Source of the DNA: Deltaproteobacteria bacterium
GTDB lineage: Bacteria > Myxococcota > XYA12-FULL-58-9 > JAUUZB01
Reading direction: 5' to 3'
DNA: 6,027 bases
Assembly (NCBI GenBank): GCA_030590185.1
Contig: JAUUZB010000299.1
Coordinates: forward strand, 1-6,027
Shown here: positions 1 to 6,027 of the stretch, in pieces
How the letters are laid out: each line of letters starts with the position of its first letter
How positions within the stretch are numbered: the stretch's first letter is position 1
The notes under the pieces: generated by a model
Databases searched by the model: none
What the model saw: the letters and a program-made list of their open reading frames with translations, nothing else
Told to the model about the DNA's origin: nothing
Position numbers and translations under genes: made by a program

Positions 1-83
1 CAAAGGAGGTGCGTCAGGAGGATAGGTGAAGGGCAGCGGGCCTTCAATACCAAGCGCCGGGTGGGAGGTGAAATTGACTGGCG
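1..83. other. Flank downstream of the carboxylase, no gene supported
   Basis: No frame here shows a start with a suitable ribosome site and a protein-like translation. On the plus strand, frames stop at TAG 23-25 and TAG 85-87, so the tail of a convergent plus-strand gene is possible but only 7 or 28 codons would be in view. Two purine-rich Shine-Dalgarno-like blocks, AAAGGAGGTG (3-12) and AGGAGG (16-21), are present on the plus strand, without a credible gene behind them. Confidence 0.4.
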
Positions 84-92
84 CTAGGCGCC
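80..92 (-). terminator. Hairpin overlapping the carboxylase stop codon, possible weak terminator
   Basis: GGCGC-CTA-GCGCC on the minus strand is a perfect 5-base GC-rich stem with a 3-base loop containing part of the TAG stop (84-86). It is followed by AGTCAATTTC, a weak T-containing stretch. Because the stem overlaps the stop codon, a terminating ribosome would cover it, so its role as a terminator is doubtful. Confidence 0.18.
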
Positions 93-3000
93 CCCCTCAC
101 GCTCCATGCCACGCTCGACCGCCTCGATCAGCCAGGGGCGCAGCTTCTGCGGGGCGACGATGTCGTGCAACGAGCCCACGTCCTTGGCGCGTTGCACGTT
201 GTGAACCGAGTCAAAGTAGTCGGCGACCTCGCCCTGCTTTTCGGCGAAGACCACCGCCTGAACCTTGGCGAACGCGGCGCGCAGCCGCCCGCGGGAGCCG
301 TCGTCGCCGGCCTTGGAGAGGGCCGCCTGCGCCTCCTTGATGCGCGGGTCCGCCAACACCCGGGCTTTGACGTCGCGCGGGAAGACCACCGCCGCCGCCG
401 GTGCGCCACCGATCACCGAGGCGCGGGATTCTTCGAGGGCCGCCACCTGCATGTTGTCGTTGAGGGTGCAGGAGAAGACGACGTAGGCGCCGCCGTGGTA
501 GCGCGAGATCACGCAGAAGATGACCGGTCCGCCGAAGTTGACCACCGCACGCCCGATCTCCGCGCCATACTCGAGCTGCCACTCACGCATCGACTCCGGG
601 GAGCCGTCGAAGCCCGAGAGGTTAGCGAGCACCACCACCGGGCGGTTGTTGCTCGCCGCGTTGATGGCGCGGGCGACCTTCTTGGAGGAGCGCGGAAAGA
701 GCGTCCCGCCGGTCCACACGTCCGGGCCGTCGCCGGGCACGAAACCCAACCGGGTCAGCGGGCGGGACTCGATGCCGATCAGGGTCACCGGGTAGCCTCC
801 GAGGTGTGCGTCCCAGACGACCGCGGTCTCGGCGAGGCGCATCATGCTCCAGCGCTCGAGCGGGTCGAGATCGCTGTCGACGGTGGCGCCCATCACCGAG
901 CGGATGTCGAAGGGCTTCTTGCGGTCGGGGTTCGTCTTGGTGGCGAAGATCTCACCAACGGTTTTGAAGTCTGTTCCCTCGATCACGGCGTGGGGGGACT
1001 CGCAGACGTCGCGGGTCGCCGGATCCGTCGTCTCCACGCGCCGCGGCCAACGCTCTCCCGGCTGCACGTAGCTGTGCTCGTAGTAGCGAAAGAGGATGTG
1101 GCAGGCATCGGCGATATCCTTGGCGGCGTACTGCGCCTGGCCGTTGAAGCCCATGATGCGCTCGACGCCGCCGATGCCCTGGTTGTCTTCGGCCGAGACG
1201 CCGCCGGAGTAATCGAGCGCTTTTTTGCCGGTCAACACCATCGAGGCGTTGGGCGTCATGATCAGGATGCCGCGGGTGTGCATCAGCATCGTCGCCTCGG
1301 CGTTGAAGTAGGACTGTCCGCCCACGTTGACGCCGGGGATGATGATGTTGACCTCGCCGCCGGCCTGGGTGAACTCGACGAGGCGGCGGATCACTCTTGC
1401 TATCCAGTCGAGGCCCTCCGTGCCGACGTCCATCGAGATCTTGGCGCCGGAGGAGACGGCGAACCACTCGAAGGGCACCTTCATGCGCTCGGCGAGGTCG
1501 ATGCCCTCCATCAGCAACCGGCATTCCGGCTCCGCCAGAGAGCCCATCGAGCGGCTGCCGTCGCCGAGGCAGATGACGCGCTTCATGCCCTCTGGGTGCT
1601 TTGCCGTGGTGCTCTCGATCACGCCGAGCACCACGTTGGCCGTGTTCGAACCGAGCGGGCGCTCGACGGGGACGAGCGCCTTTGTCTCGTCGATGTCGTG
1701 CTCGACGAACTTGCCGGGGGGGAACTCCGCCTCGGTGCCATCGCCGCCGGTCGGTGTGAGCATGCGGATGATCTCGTAAGGGTAGACCAACCCGAAGGCG
1801 CGCATGCGCACCACCCGCTGGGCGTAGGGAGTGACCGAACGGATCGGCTTGTCGGACGGGTCGACGATGCGGATCTCGAGCCCCGTACCGGCACGGTTCG
1901 AAGCGTGGATCACCTTCATCCCAACCCCGCCGGTCTCCGGGTTGCGCAGGTTTACCTGCACCACGACCTTCTCGAGACCGAGGCCCTTGGCGGCCGGGGC
2001 GAGGCGGCGGGTAATCTTGCGCACCGTATCGACATCGACCGCCACGTCTGGGCGGACGAACATCAGCACCCGGTTCCAGTGCAGCCGCTGGCGCGGGTTG
2101 CGGCGCGACTGGAAGTCGCGGATGTAGGAGAGCGCCTCGAGGTAGAGACGCGCGATGCTCGGGATGTCGAGCACCTCACCGTTCTTGCCGAGCACGGGAG
2201 TCATGTCGCGGATCTCGAGCAGGGCGAGCAGGCGCTCGTCCTTCGGGTTGTCGCGCGCCACGGCGTGGAACAGGTAAATATCGTCGGAGACGCGCAGTTG
2301 CTTGGTCTCGAAGTTCACGAGACGCCACAGCTCGAGCCGCTCGGCGAGCATCGGATGGACACCGCGCAGGACCTCCTGCTCGACGAAACCCATCTCGGTT
2401 TGCAAGAACGTGAAGTAACGCAGGGTACGCAGGTTCCCCGGCTTGACCACCGCGACGCAGACGCGGCGCAGGGCATGGGAGGTGTTGGCCGCGGCGAGCG
2501 CGTTCGACGCTAGGCGGGCGAGCTCCGGGAGGTCGTCGATGTCGTCGTTGCAGGTGCAGACGTCAACGAAGATATCTTCGCCGGCGGGGTAGCCCTCGAC
2601 GATGGGGTGCAGGGCCTCGATGGCGGCGGCGACCCCACTGAAATCACTCGCCGTGACGATGGCGTGGCCGGGCCGACCCTTGTGCTCGAAGTCGGCGGTT
2701 GCCACGTGGTGGCAGTCCTGCTCAGCGACGACGAGGTTGGATAGATCGCGCATGCGGTAGTTGCGCCGCAGCATCACCTCCACGGCGAGGGCGCGCATCG
2801 GGTTGGAGTCGGGGTAGGTGTTGGCGAAGAAGCTGACCATCGGCTGCGGGCAGTTGACCAGCTCGCCCACCTGCTCGGTCCGCGCCTCTGGGTCCGTGGC
2901 CGGGGTCTCCTCGGCCAGCGCGGCCAGGCGCGCCTCCACCTGCGTGTAGGTGTCCTGGCGCGCTTGGGCCAGGAAGGGACGATCGTAGAGCACGTAGCGC

Positions 3001-5633
3001 AGCTCGCGCGCCACGTCGTTGAGGGGCCGGTAGCGTCCGTGGGTCTCGCTGATCAATCGACCGAGCACCTGGCGGAACTCCGGCGTGGCCAGCCCCTCGA
3101 TCGCCTCGGCGTTTTGCAGCCGTCGCTCGAGCAGCCCGAATATCTGGTCGGCGCTGCGGTCGAGCCGTGCCCGGGACTTGAGCAAGAAGACCAAGGCAGA
3201 CTCGAGCGCCGGTGTGCGCTCGAGGTCGTTGATGCCGTAGCGCAGGAGCACCGCCTCGAGGGAGGCGATAAAGGGCTCGGGCAGCCGCTCGCCACGTGCC
3301 TCGACCGAGCGCAGGTAGGACTGCAGGTGCTCTTCGGCGCTCACCGGGTCGCCGTTGGACTCACGGCGGAAGATCGGCAACAGGTCGCCGAAGATGCCGA
3401 TCAGCTCGTCTTCGAGGCGCCACAGCTCCGGGTCGTCGGGTGGCAGCTGCTCGCAGATCGCAGCCCGCCGCTTGCGCAGCACGGCCACATCGGGGTGGGC
3501 GATATCGTAGCCGAGCAGCACGCGCTTGAGCTCGGTGAGCACGGCGCTCGCCTGGTCGTGCACGGGGCTGTCCGTAGCTTCTTGGCTCGCTTGGAAGGCG
3601 ATGCGCTCACCCTCGGCGGCGTCATCGTCGTCGCCCTCGGGCTCGACCATGACGAGCGGCGCGCCGGCGTCGACCTGCTGGTTGGGCAGAATCTCGATGC
3701 TACGCACCTTGCCGGCGAAGGGGGCCTTGACGGCCATCTCCATCTTCATCGCCTCGAGCACCAGCAACTGGTCACCCTGAGCGACCACGTCGCCGGGCTC
3801 GACCGAGATCGAGAGCACCACGGCGGGCGCTGGGGCGCGTACCATACCGCCCTCGTCGCGCGAGATTTTGTGCGGCATGCCGTCGACCTCGACGAAGTGG
3901 CGCGGCCCGTCGACGATGGAGATCACGCGGTGGCGCTTGCCGCCAACGGTCATCCAGCCGGCGTGCTCGCTCTGCTGGTCGATGGTGACCTCGATGGTGC
4001 AGTCCTCGACCCGCAAGCGGTAGAGGTTGGCGCCCAACTTGAACACCTCGAGCTCGTAGGTTTGACCGGCCGCGGCCAGCTCGACCTTGCAGCCGATCTC
4101 CGGGTTGACCACGGGCCGCCCACGCGCCGCGCCGGCGAAGAAGCGCGCCTTTTCCAGCGAGAACTCCTCTTCGTAGACGTCGATGGCGGCACGCAGCAGC
4201 GCCACGTCGGCCAACGGTCGCGTACCGTCGCCGCGCTCCTCGGTGAGCCGGTCGAGCCAGCCGATGTCGTTGTCACTCGAGACGACGTCGGGGTGGGCGA
4301 GCAACTCGAGCAGGAAGGCCTTGTTGCTACTGCCACCACGGATCACGACGGCGCTCTCGAGCAGCGCCCGGCGCAGTCGACCCAGCGCTTCGCCGCGGTC
4401 GCGGCCGAATGCGATGTACTTGGCGATCATCGAGTCGAAGTCGGGGGGGACCGAATCCCCGCGGCTGACGCCGGTGTCGATGCGGATCCCGGGACCGGTC
4501 GGCATGTCGAACAACTCGATGCGACCGGGCGCCGGCGCGAAGTCGTTGTCCGGATCCTCGGCGTTGAGGCGCACCTCGATGGCATGACCGACGTGCGCGG
4601 GGGGCTCACCCTCGAGCGCCTCACCGGAGGCGATTTGGAGTTGCAGCTTGACGAGGTCGAGTCCGGTGGTCTCCTCGGTGACCGGGTGCTCGACCTGCAA
4701 CCGGGTGTTCATCTCCATAAAGCAGAAACTACGGTTCTTAGGATCGAAGAGGCACTCCACGGTGCCGGCGTTGTAGTAGCCGGCCGCCTTGGCCAGCCGC
4801 ACGGCCGCGGCGCGCAGGGCTTTGTCCTCGTCGGCGCTCAGGGCAGGCGAGGGGGCCTCCTCGATCACCTTCTGGTTGCGGCGTTGAATCGTGCAGTCGC
4901 GCACGCCCACCGCCCAGACGGTGCCGTGCTTGTCGCCAACGATCTGAACTTCGACGTGGCGCGCGCCGACGACCATCTCCTCGAGGAAGACCGTGTCGTC
5001 GCCAAAGGACTTGAGGGCCTCGCTCCTGGCGCTGTCAAAGGCGGTCTCCAGATCCTCCGGGCGCTTGACGCGGCGGATCCCCCGGCCACCACCGCCGGCG
5101 CTGGCCTTGATGATCACCGGATAGCCGAGCGCCTCGGCGTGACGCCGCGCCTCGGTGATGGTCGGCACGGCACACCCGCTCCACGGGGCCACCGGAACCT
5201 CAGCCTTCTCGGCGAGCTTCTTCGAGGCGATCTTGTCGCCGAGGCTGCGCATCACGTCGCCGGAGGGACCGATGAAGTTGACCCCCAACGAGTCGCACAG
5301 GTCGACGAACTCGGCGTGCTCAGCGACGAATCCCCAGCCCACCCAGGCGGCGTCGGCGCGGGTTTCGACCAGGGCGCGCTTCAACCCCTCGTAGTCGAGG
5401 TAGCTGCTCTTGCGCTGCTGGTCGCGTGAATCGATGTAGGTCGCCTCTCCGAGGTGGTAGCGGTCGTCGGCCTCGCGGACGAACATCGAGCGGCGATCGG
5501 GATCGGTGTAGAGGGCGATGGTCTGCAGCTTCCAGCCGTGCTCTTGGTTGAGCTCCCTAACCGCGTGCAGGAGCCGCATTGCTGGCTCCCCCCGATTGAT
5601 GATGGCAATTCGCCGGAAGGCAAGTTTCTTCAT
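84..5633 (-). CDS. Single-chain multidomain acyl-CoA (probably acetyl-CoA) carboxylase, eukaryote-like architecture
   Basis: This cytosolic enzyme should carboxylate its own biotin using ATP and bicarbonate, then transfer the carboxyl group to an acyl-CoA, most simply acetyl-CoA to malonyl-CoA. Residues are numbered from an ATG at 5645. Biotin carboxylase spans about 10-500, with the glycine loop ASAGGGGRGI (181-190), QRRNQK (254-259), EMNTRLQVEHPVTE (311-324, ATP/metal residues E311, N313) and DFDSMIAK (402-409). A beta-rich linker (about 515-600) leads to the biotinyl domain (601-670) with EAMKMEM; K634 (codon 3744-3746) is the biotin acceptor. An acidic linker (DDDD, 672-675) precedes a central region (about 695-1330) resembling the eukaryotic ACC central domain in RYFTF (1076-1080) and GLVYPYEI (1285-1292). 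Carboxyltransferase halves follow at about 1335-1560 and 1580-1840, with SSGAK, GGVERIMGFNG and YHGGAYVV. The second ATG (residue 5, at 5633) is chosen because a GAGGA sequence abuts the first ATG but lies 12 bases from the second, and related proteins begin near there. No frameshift or internal stop is present. Family and domain order are secure; the substrate is inferred. Confidence 0.95.
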   Translation of the reverse strand: MKKLAFRRIAIINRGEPAMRLLHAVRELNQEHGWKLQTIALYTDPDRRSMFVREADDRYHLGEATYIDSRDQQRKSSYLDYEGLKRALVETRADAAWVGWGFVAEHAEFVDLCDSLGVNFIGPSGDVMRSLGDKIASKKLAEKAEVPVAPWSGCAVPTITEARRHAEALGYPVIIKASAGGGGRGIRRVKRPEDLETAFDSARSEALKSFGDDTVFLEEMVVGARHVEVQIVGDKHGTVWAVGVRDCTIQRRNQKVIEEAPSPALSADEDKALRAAAVRLAKAAGYYNAGTVECLFDPKNRSFCFMEMNTRLQVEHPVTEETTGLDLVKLQLQIASGEALEGEPPAHVGHAIEVRLNAEDPDNDFAPAPGRIELFDMPTGPGIRIDTGVSRGDSVPPDFDSMIAKYIAFGRDRGEALGRLRRALLESAVVIRGGSSNKAFLLELLAHPDVVSSDNDIGWLDRLTEERGDGTRPLADVALLRAAIDVYEEEFSLEKARFFAGAARGRPVVNPEIGCKVELAAAGQTYELEVFKLGANLYRLRVEDCTIEVTIDQQSEHAGWMTVGGKRHRVISIVDGPRHFVEVDGMPHKISRDEGGMVRAPAPAVVLSISVEPGDVVAQGDQLLVLEAMKMEMAVKAPFAGKVRSIEILPNQQVDAGAPLVMVEPEGDDDDAAEGERIAFQASQEATDSPVHDQASAVLTELKRVLLGYDIAHPDVAVLRKRRAAICEQLPPDDPELWRLEDELIGIFGDLLPIFRRESNGDPVSAEEHLQSYLRSVEARGERLPEPFIASLEAVLLRYGINDLERTPALESALVFLLKSRARLDRSADQIFGLLERRLQNAEAIEGLATPEFRQVLGRLISETHGRYRPLNDVARELRYVLYDRPFLAQARQDTYTQVEARLAALAEETPATDPEARTEQVGELVNCPQPMVSFFANTYPDSNPMRALAVEVMLRRNYRMRDLSNLVVAEQDCHHVATADFEHKGRPGHAIVTASDFSGVAAAIEALHPIVEGYPAGEDIFVDVCTCNDDIDDLPELARLASNALAAANTSHALRRVCVAVVKPGNLRTLRYFTFLQTEMGFVEQEVLRGVHPMLAERLELWRLVNFETKQLRVSDDIYLFHAVARDNPKDERLLALLEIRDMTPVLGKNGEVLDIPSIARLYLEALSYIRDFQSRRNPRQRLHWNRVLMFVRPDVAVDVDTVRKITRRLAPAAKGLGLEKVVVQVNLRNPETGGVGMKVIHASNRAGTGLEIRIVDPSDKPIRSVTPYAQRVVRMRAFGLVYPYEIIRMLTPTGGDGTEAEFPPGKFVEHDIDETKALVPVERPLGSNTANVVLGVIESTTAKHPEGMKRVICLGDGSRSMGSLAEPECRLLMEGIDLAERMKVPFEWFAVSSGAKISMDVGTEGLDWIARVIRRLVEFTQAGGEVNIIIPGVNVGGQSYFNAEATMLMHTRGILIMTPNASMVLTGKKALDYSGGVSAEDNQGIGGVERIMGFNGQAQYAAKDIADACHILFRYYEHSYVQPGERWPRRVETTDPATRDVCESPHAVIEGTDFKTVGEIFATKTNPDRKKPFDIRSVMGATVDSDLDPLERWSMMRLAETAVVWDAHLGGYPVTLIGIESRPLTRLGFVPGDGPDVWTGGTLFPRSSKKVARAINAASNNRPVVVLANLSGFDGSPESMREWQLEYGAEIGRAVVNFGGPVIFCVISRYHGGAYVVFSCTLNDNMQVAALEESRASVIGGAPAAAVVFPRDVKARVLADPRIKEAQAALSKAGDDGSRGRLRAAFAKVQAVVFAEKQGEVADYFDSVHNVQRAKDVGSLHDIVAPQKLRPWLIEAVERGMEREGGA

Positions 5634-5645
5634 GAGTCGACCCAT

Positions 5646-5650
5646 TCCTC
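5646..5650 (-). promoter_or_regulatory. Candidate ribosome binding site (GAGGA) of the carboxylase gene
   Basis: The minus strand reads GAGGA immediately before ATG GGT (5645) and 12 bases before ATG AAG (5633). Zero spacing cannot serve the first ATG, whereas 12 bases is long but tolerable for the second. This favours MKKLAFRR as the N-terminus and shortens the protein by four residues compared with the longest reading. No better purine tract lies nearer the second ATG. Confidence 0.4.
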
Positions 5651-5686
5651 AGCCCGCCGCGCCACTAGCGCCAGCGAGGGACGGCC

Positions 5687-5714
5687 ATCGTACGCAGTTT
5701 CTTTCGCCGCACAA
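5687..5714 (-). promoter_or_regulatory. Weak candidate sigma-70-type promoter for the carboxylase gene
   Basis: On the minus strand a -35-like TTGTGC (5709-5714) is followed after 16 bases by a -10-like TACGAT (5687-5692), which keeps the T-A and A-T ends of TATAAT. Transcription would start near 5680, giving a leader of about 47 bases. In GC-rich DNA such a match is modest evidence, and the gene may instead be read from a promoter further upstream. Confidence 0.25.
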
Positions 5715-5721
5715 GGCCAAT

Positions 5722-5746
5722 CAACCCATTGCCCCGGCGGGGGTTG
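5722..5746. repeat. Inverted repeat in the intergenic region upstream of the carboxylase
   Basis: CAACCC (5722-5727) and GGGTTG (5741-5746) form a perfect 6-base inverted repeat separated by 13 bases. The interior holds a competing GC-rich hairpin, CCCCGGCGGGG (5732-5742). No T-tract follows on either strand, so it is not a convincing intrinsic terminator. It lies just upstream of the candidate -35 element and could be an operator or simply chance in GC-rich DNA. Confidence 0.25.
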
Positions 5747-5787
5747 GCTAGGATTTCCGAGCGGTACCGGGGCGGTCCCCAACAACG

Positions 5788-5800
5788 GCAGGTCCCCTGC
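5788..5800 (-). terminator. Short hairpin after the upstream gene, possible weak terminator
   Basis: The minus strand reads GCAGG-GGA-CCTGC, a perfect 5-base stem with a 3-base loop, starting 10 bases after the upstream TGA. It is followed by CGTTGTTGG, which is only partly T-rich. The position suits termination or 3'-end protection of the upstream message, but the stem is short and the T-tract poor. Confidence 0.22.
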
Positions 5801-5810
5801 TCCACGCCGC

Positions 5811-6027
5811 TCACGACTCGGGCGCCGGTCCTAGGGCGGTGGGGTCGCCGGGTCCGTCCTCATCTCGTACGACGAGGGTTACCAGTTGACGCAGTTTTCG
5901 CGAGCGATCCATGAGCCGGAAGGTGACTCGATGGCCGAACCGGAAGCGCACGGGGGTCGGACCGAGGGAAGTGGCGTCCAGCAAATTCACCTTCGCCCGT
6001 GGTTTGGTGCCTATCGTAAATTTTGCC
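5811..6027 (-). CDS. C-terminal fragment of an upstream protein with a PEGA-like beta domain
   Basis: An open frame enters from the right edge and stops at TGA (5811-5813), leaving the last 71 residues; the start lies outside the window. The segment AKFTIGTKPRAKVNLL, then LGPTPVRFRFG and VTFRL, follows the PEGA pattern: a short strand, a proline, an A-x-V strand, G-x-TP, then strands around a glycine turn. It ends in a flexible Pro/Gly/Asp-rich tail (DEDGPGDPTALGPAPES). PEGA domains (PF08308) are often found at the C-termini of bacterial secreted or membrane-anchored proteins and of Ser/Thr kinases, the latter notably in myxobacteria, but nothing visible here indicates a kinase. The other two minus-strand frames give less protein-like translations; one of them stops within the same stretch. 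It is on the same strand as the carboxylase, 177 bases upstream of its chosen start. The PEGA assignment is by eye and could be wrong; that this is a real C-terminal coding segment is more likely. Confidence 0.6.
   Translation of the reverse strand, partial: AKFTIGTKPRAKVNLLDATSLGPTPVRFRFGHRVTFRLMDRSRKLRQLVTLVVRDEDGPGDPTALGPAPES

Noticed and set aside
1..83. A minus-strand open frame after the carboxylase stop, translating as VNFTSHPALGIEGPLPF
   Set aside because: It looks mildly protein-like but has no ATG or GTG start and no ribosome site before the window ends, so it cannot be supported as a gene.
26..340. A plus-strand frame with GTG at 26 preceded by AGGAGG at 16-21
   Set aside because: The ribosome-site match is attractive, but the 104-residue translation is Arg/Pro/Ala-rich and lies mostly antisense to the conserved end of the carboxylase.
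165..2513. A 782-codon open frame on the plus strand, antisense to the carboxyltransferase half
   Set aside because: It is the complement of a real GC-rich gene. Its translation is full of His, Asp, Val, Gly and Arg in low-complexity runs, matches no family I know, and the minus-strand frame carries clear conserved motifs throughout.
2964..5429. An 821-codon open frame on the plus strand, antisense to the biotin carboxylase and biotin carrier domains
   Set aside because: Same explanation: codon bias of the true gene suppresses stops on the opposite strand. The composition is not protein-like and no domain is recognisable.
5643..5645. First in-frame ATG as the carboxylase start
   Set aside because: The only Shine-Dalgarno-like sequence directly abuts it, leaving no spacer; the second ATG at 5631-5633 has a usable spacing and a more typical N-terminus.
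5666..5682. Short direct repeat TGGCGC-TAG-TGGCGC near the carboxylase leader
   Set aside because: Six-base GC-rich repeats arise readily by chance in this composition and nothing else marks it as functional.
5454..5914. Overlapping plus-strand frames across the 5' end of the carboxylase and the intergenic gap
   Set aside because: They are antisense to the biotin carboxylase N-terminus or to the upstream partial gene, lack good ribosome sites, and have arginine/proline/serine-rich translations with no recognisable domain.

Overview
The window is GC-rich and carries one very large gene on the minus strand, occupying about 92% of its length. It encodes a single-chain, biotin-dependent acyl-CoA carboxylase of about 1,850 residues. 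Biotin carboxylase, biotin carrier, a central linking domain and carboxyltransferase lie in the order seen in the homomeric acetyl-CoA carboxylase (ACC) of eukaryotes, rather than as the separate AccA/B/C/D subunits usual in bacteria. The absence of introns, the GC-rich codon use, the compact intergenic DNA and a probable PEGA-like tail on the upstream protein all point to a bacterium. A myxobacterium-like or related deltaproteobacterial lineage fits best, but that placement is inference from memory of where such proteins occur.

Layout from right to left, which is the direction of transcription. Positions 6027-5811 hold the C-terminal 71 residues of an upstream minus-strand gene cut by the window edge; its pattern resembles a PEGA beta-domain. 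Positions 5810-5634 are a 177-base gap with a short hairpin just after the upstream stop, an inverted repeat, a weak candidate promoter and a Shine-Dalgarno-like sequence. Positions 5633-84 are the carboxylase gene. Positions 83-1 lie downstream of it and hold no gene I can support.

In the carboxylase the expected pieces for a full catalytic cycle are visible: an ATP-grasp glycine loop and ATP-site motif, a biotinylation motif with the acceptor lysine, and both crotonase-fold halves of the carboxyltransferase. The protein would carboxylate its own biotin with ATP and bicarbonate and pass the carboxyl group to an acyl-CoA. Acetyl-CoA, giving malonyl-CoA for lipid or polyketide synthesis, is the default guess. 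Two carboxyltransferase positions where related enzymes appear to carry arginine hold lysine and histidine here, so the substrate should be treated as open. The two genes are on the same strand, but the gap and its hairpins do not show whether they are co-transcribed. I found no tRNA, rRNA, CRISPR array, insertion sequence or phage-like feature.
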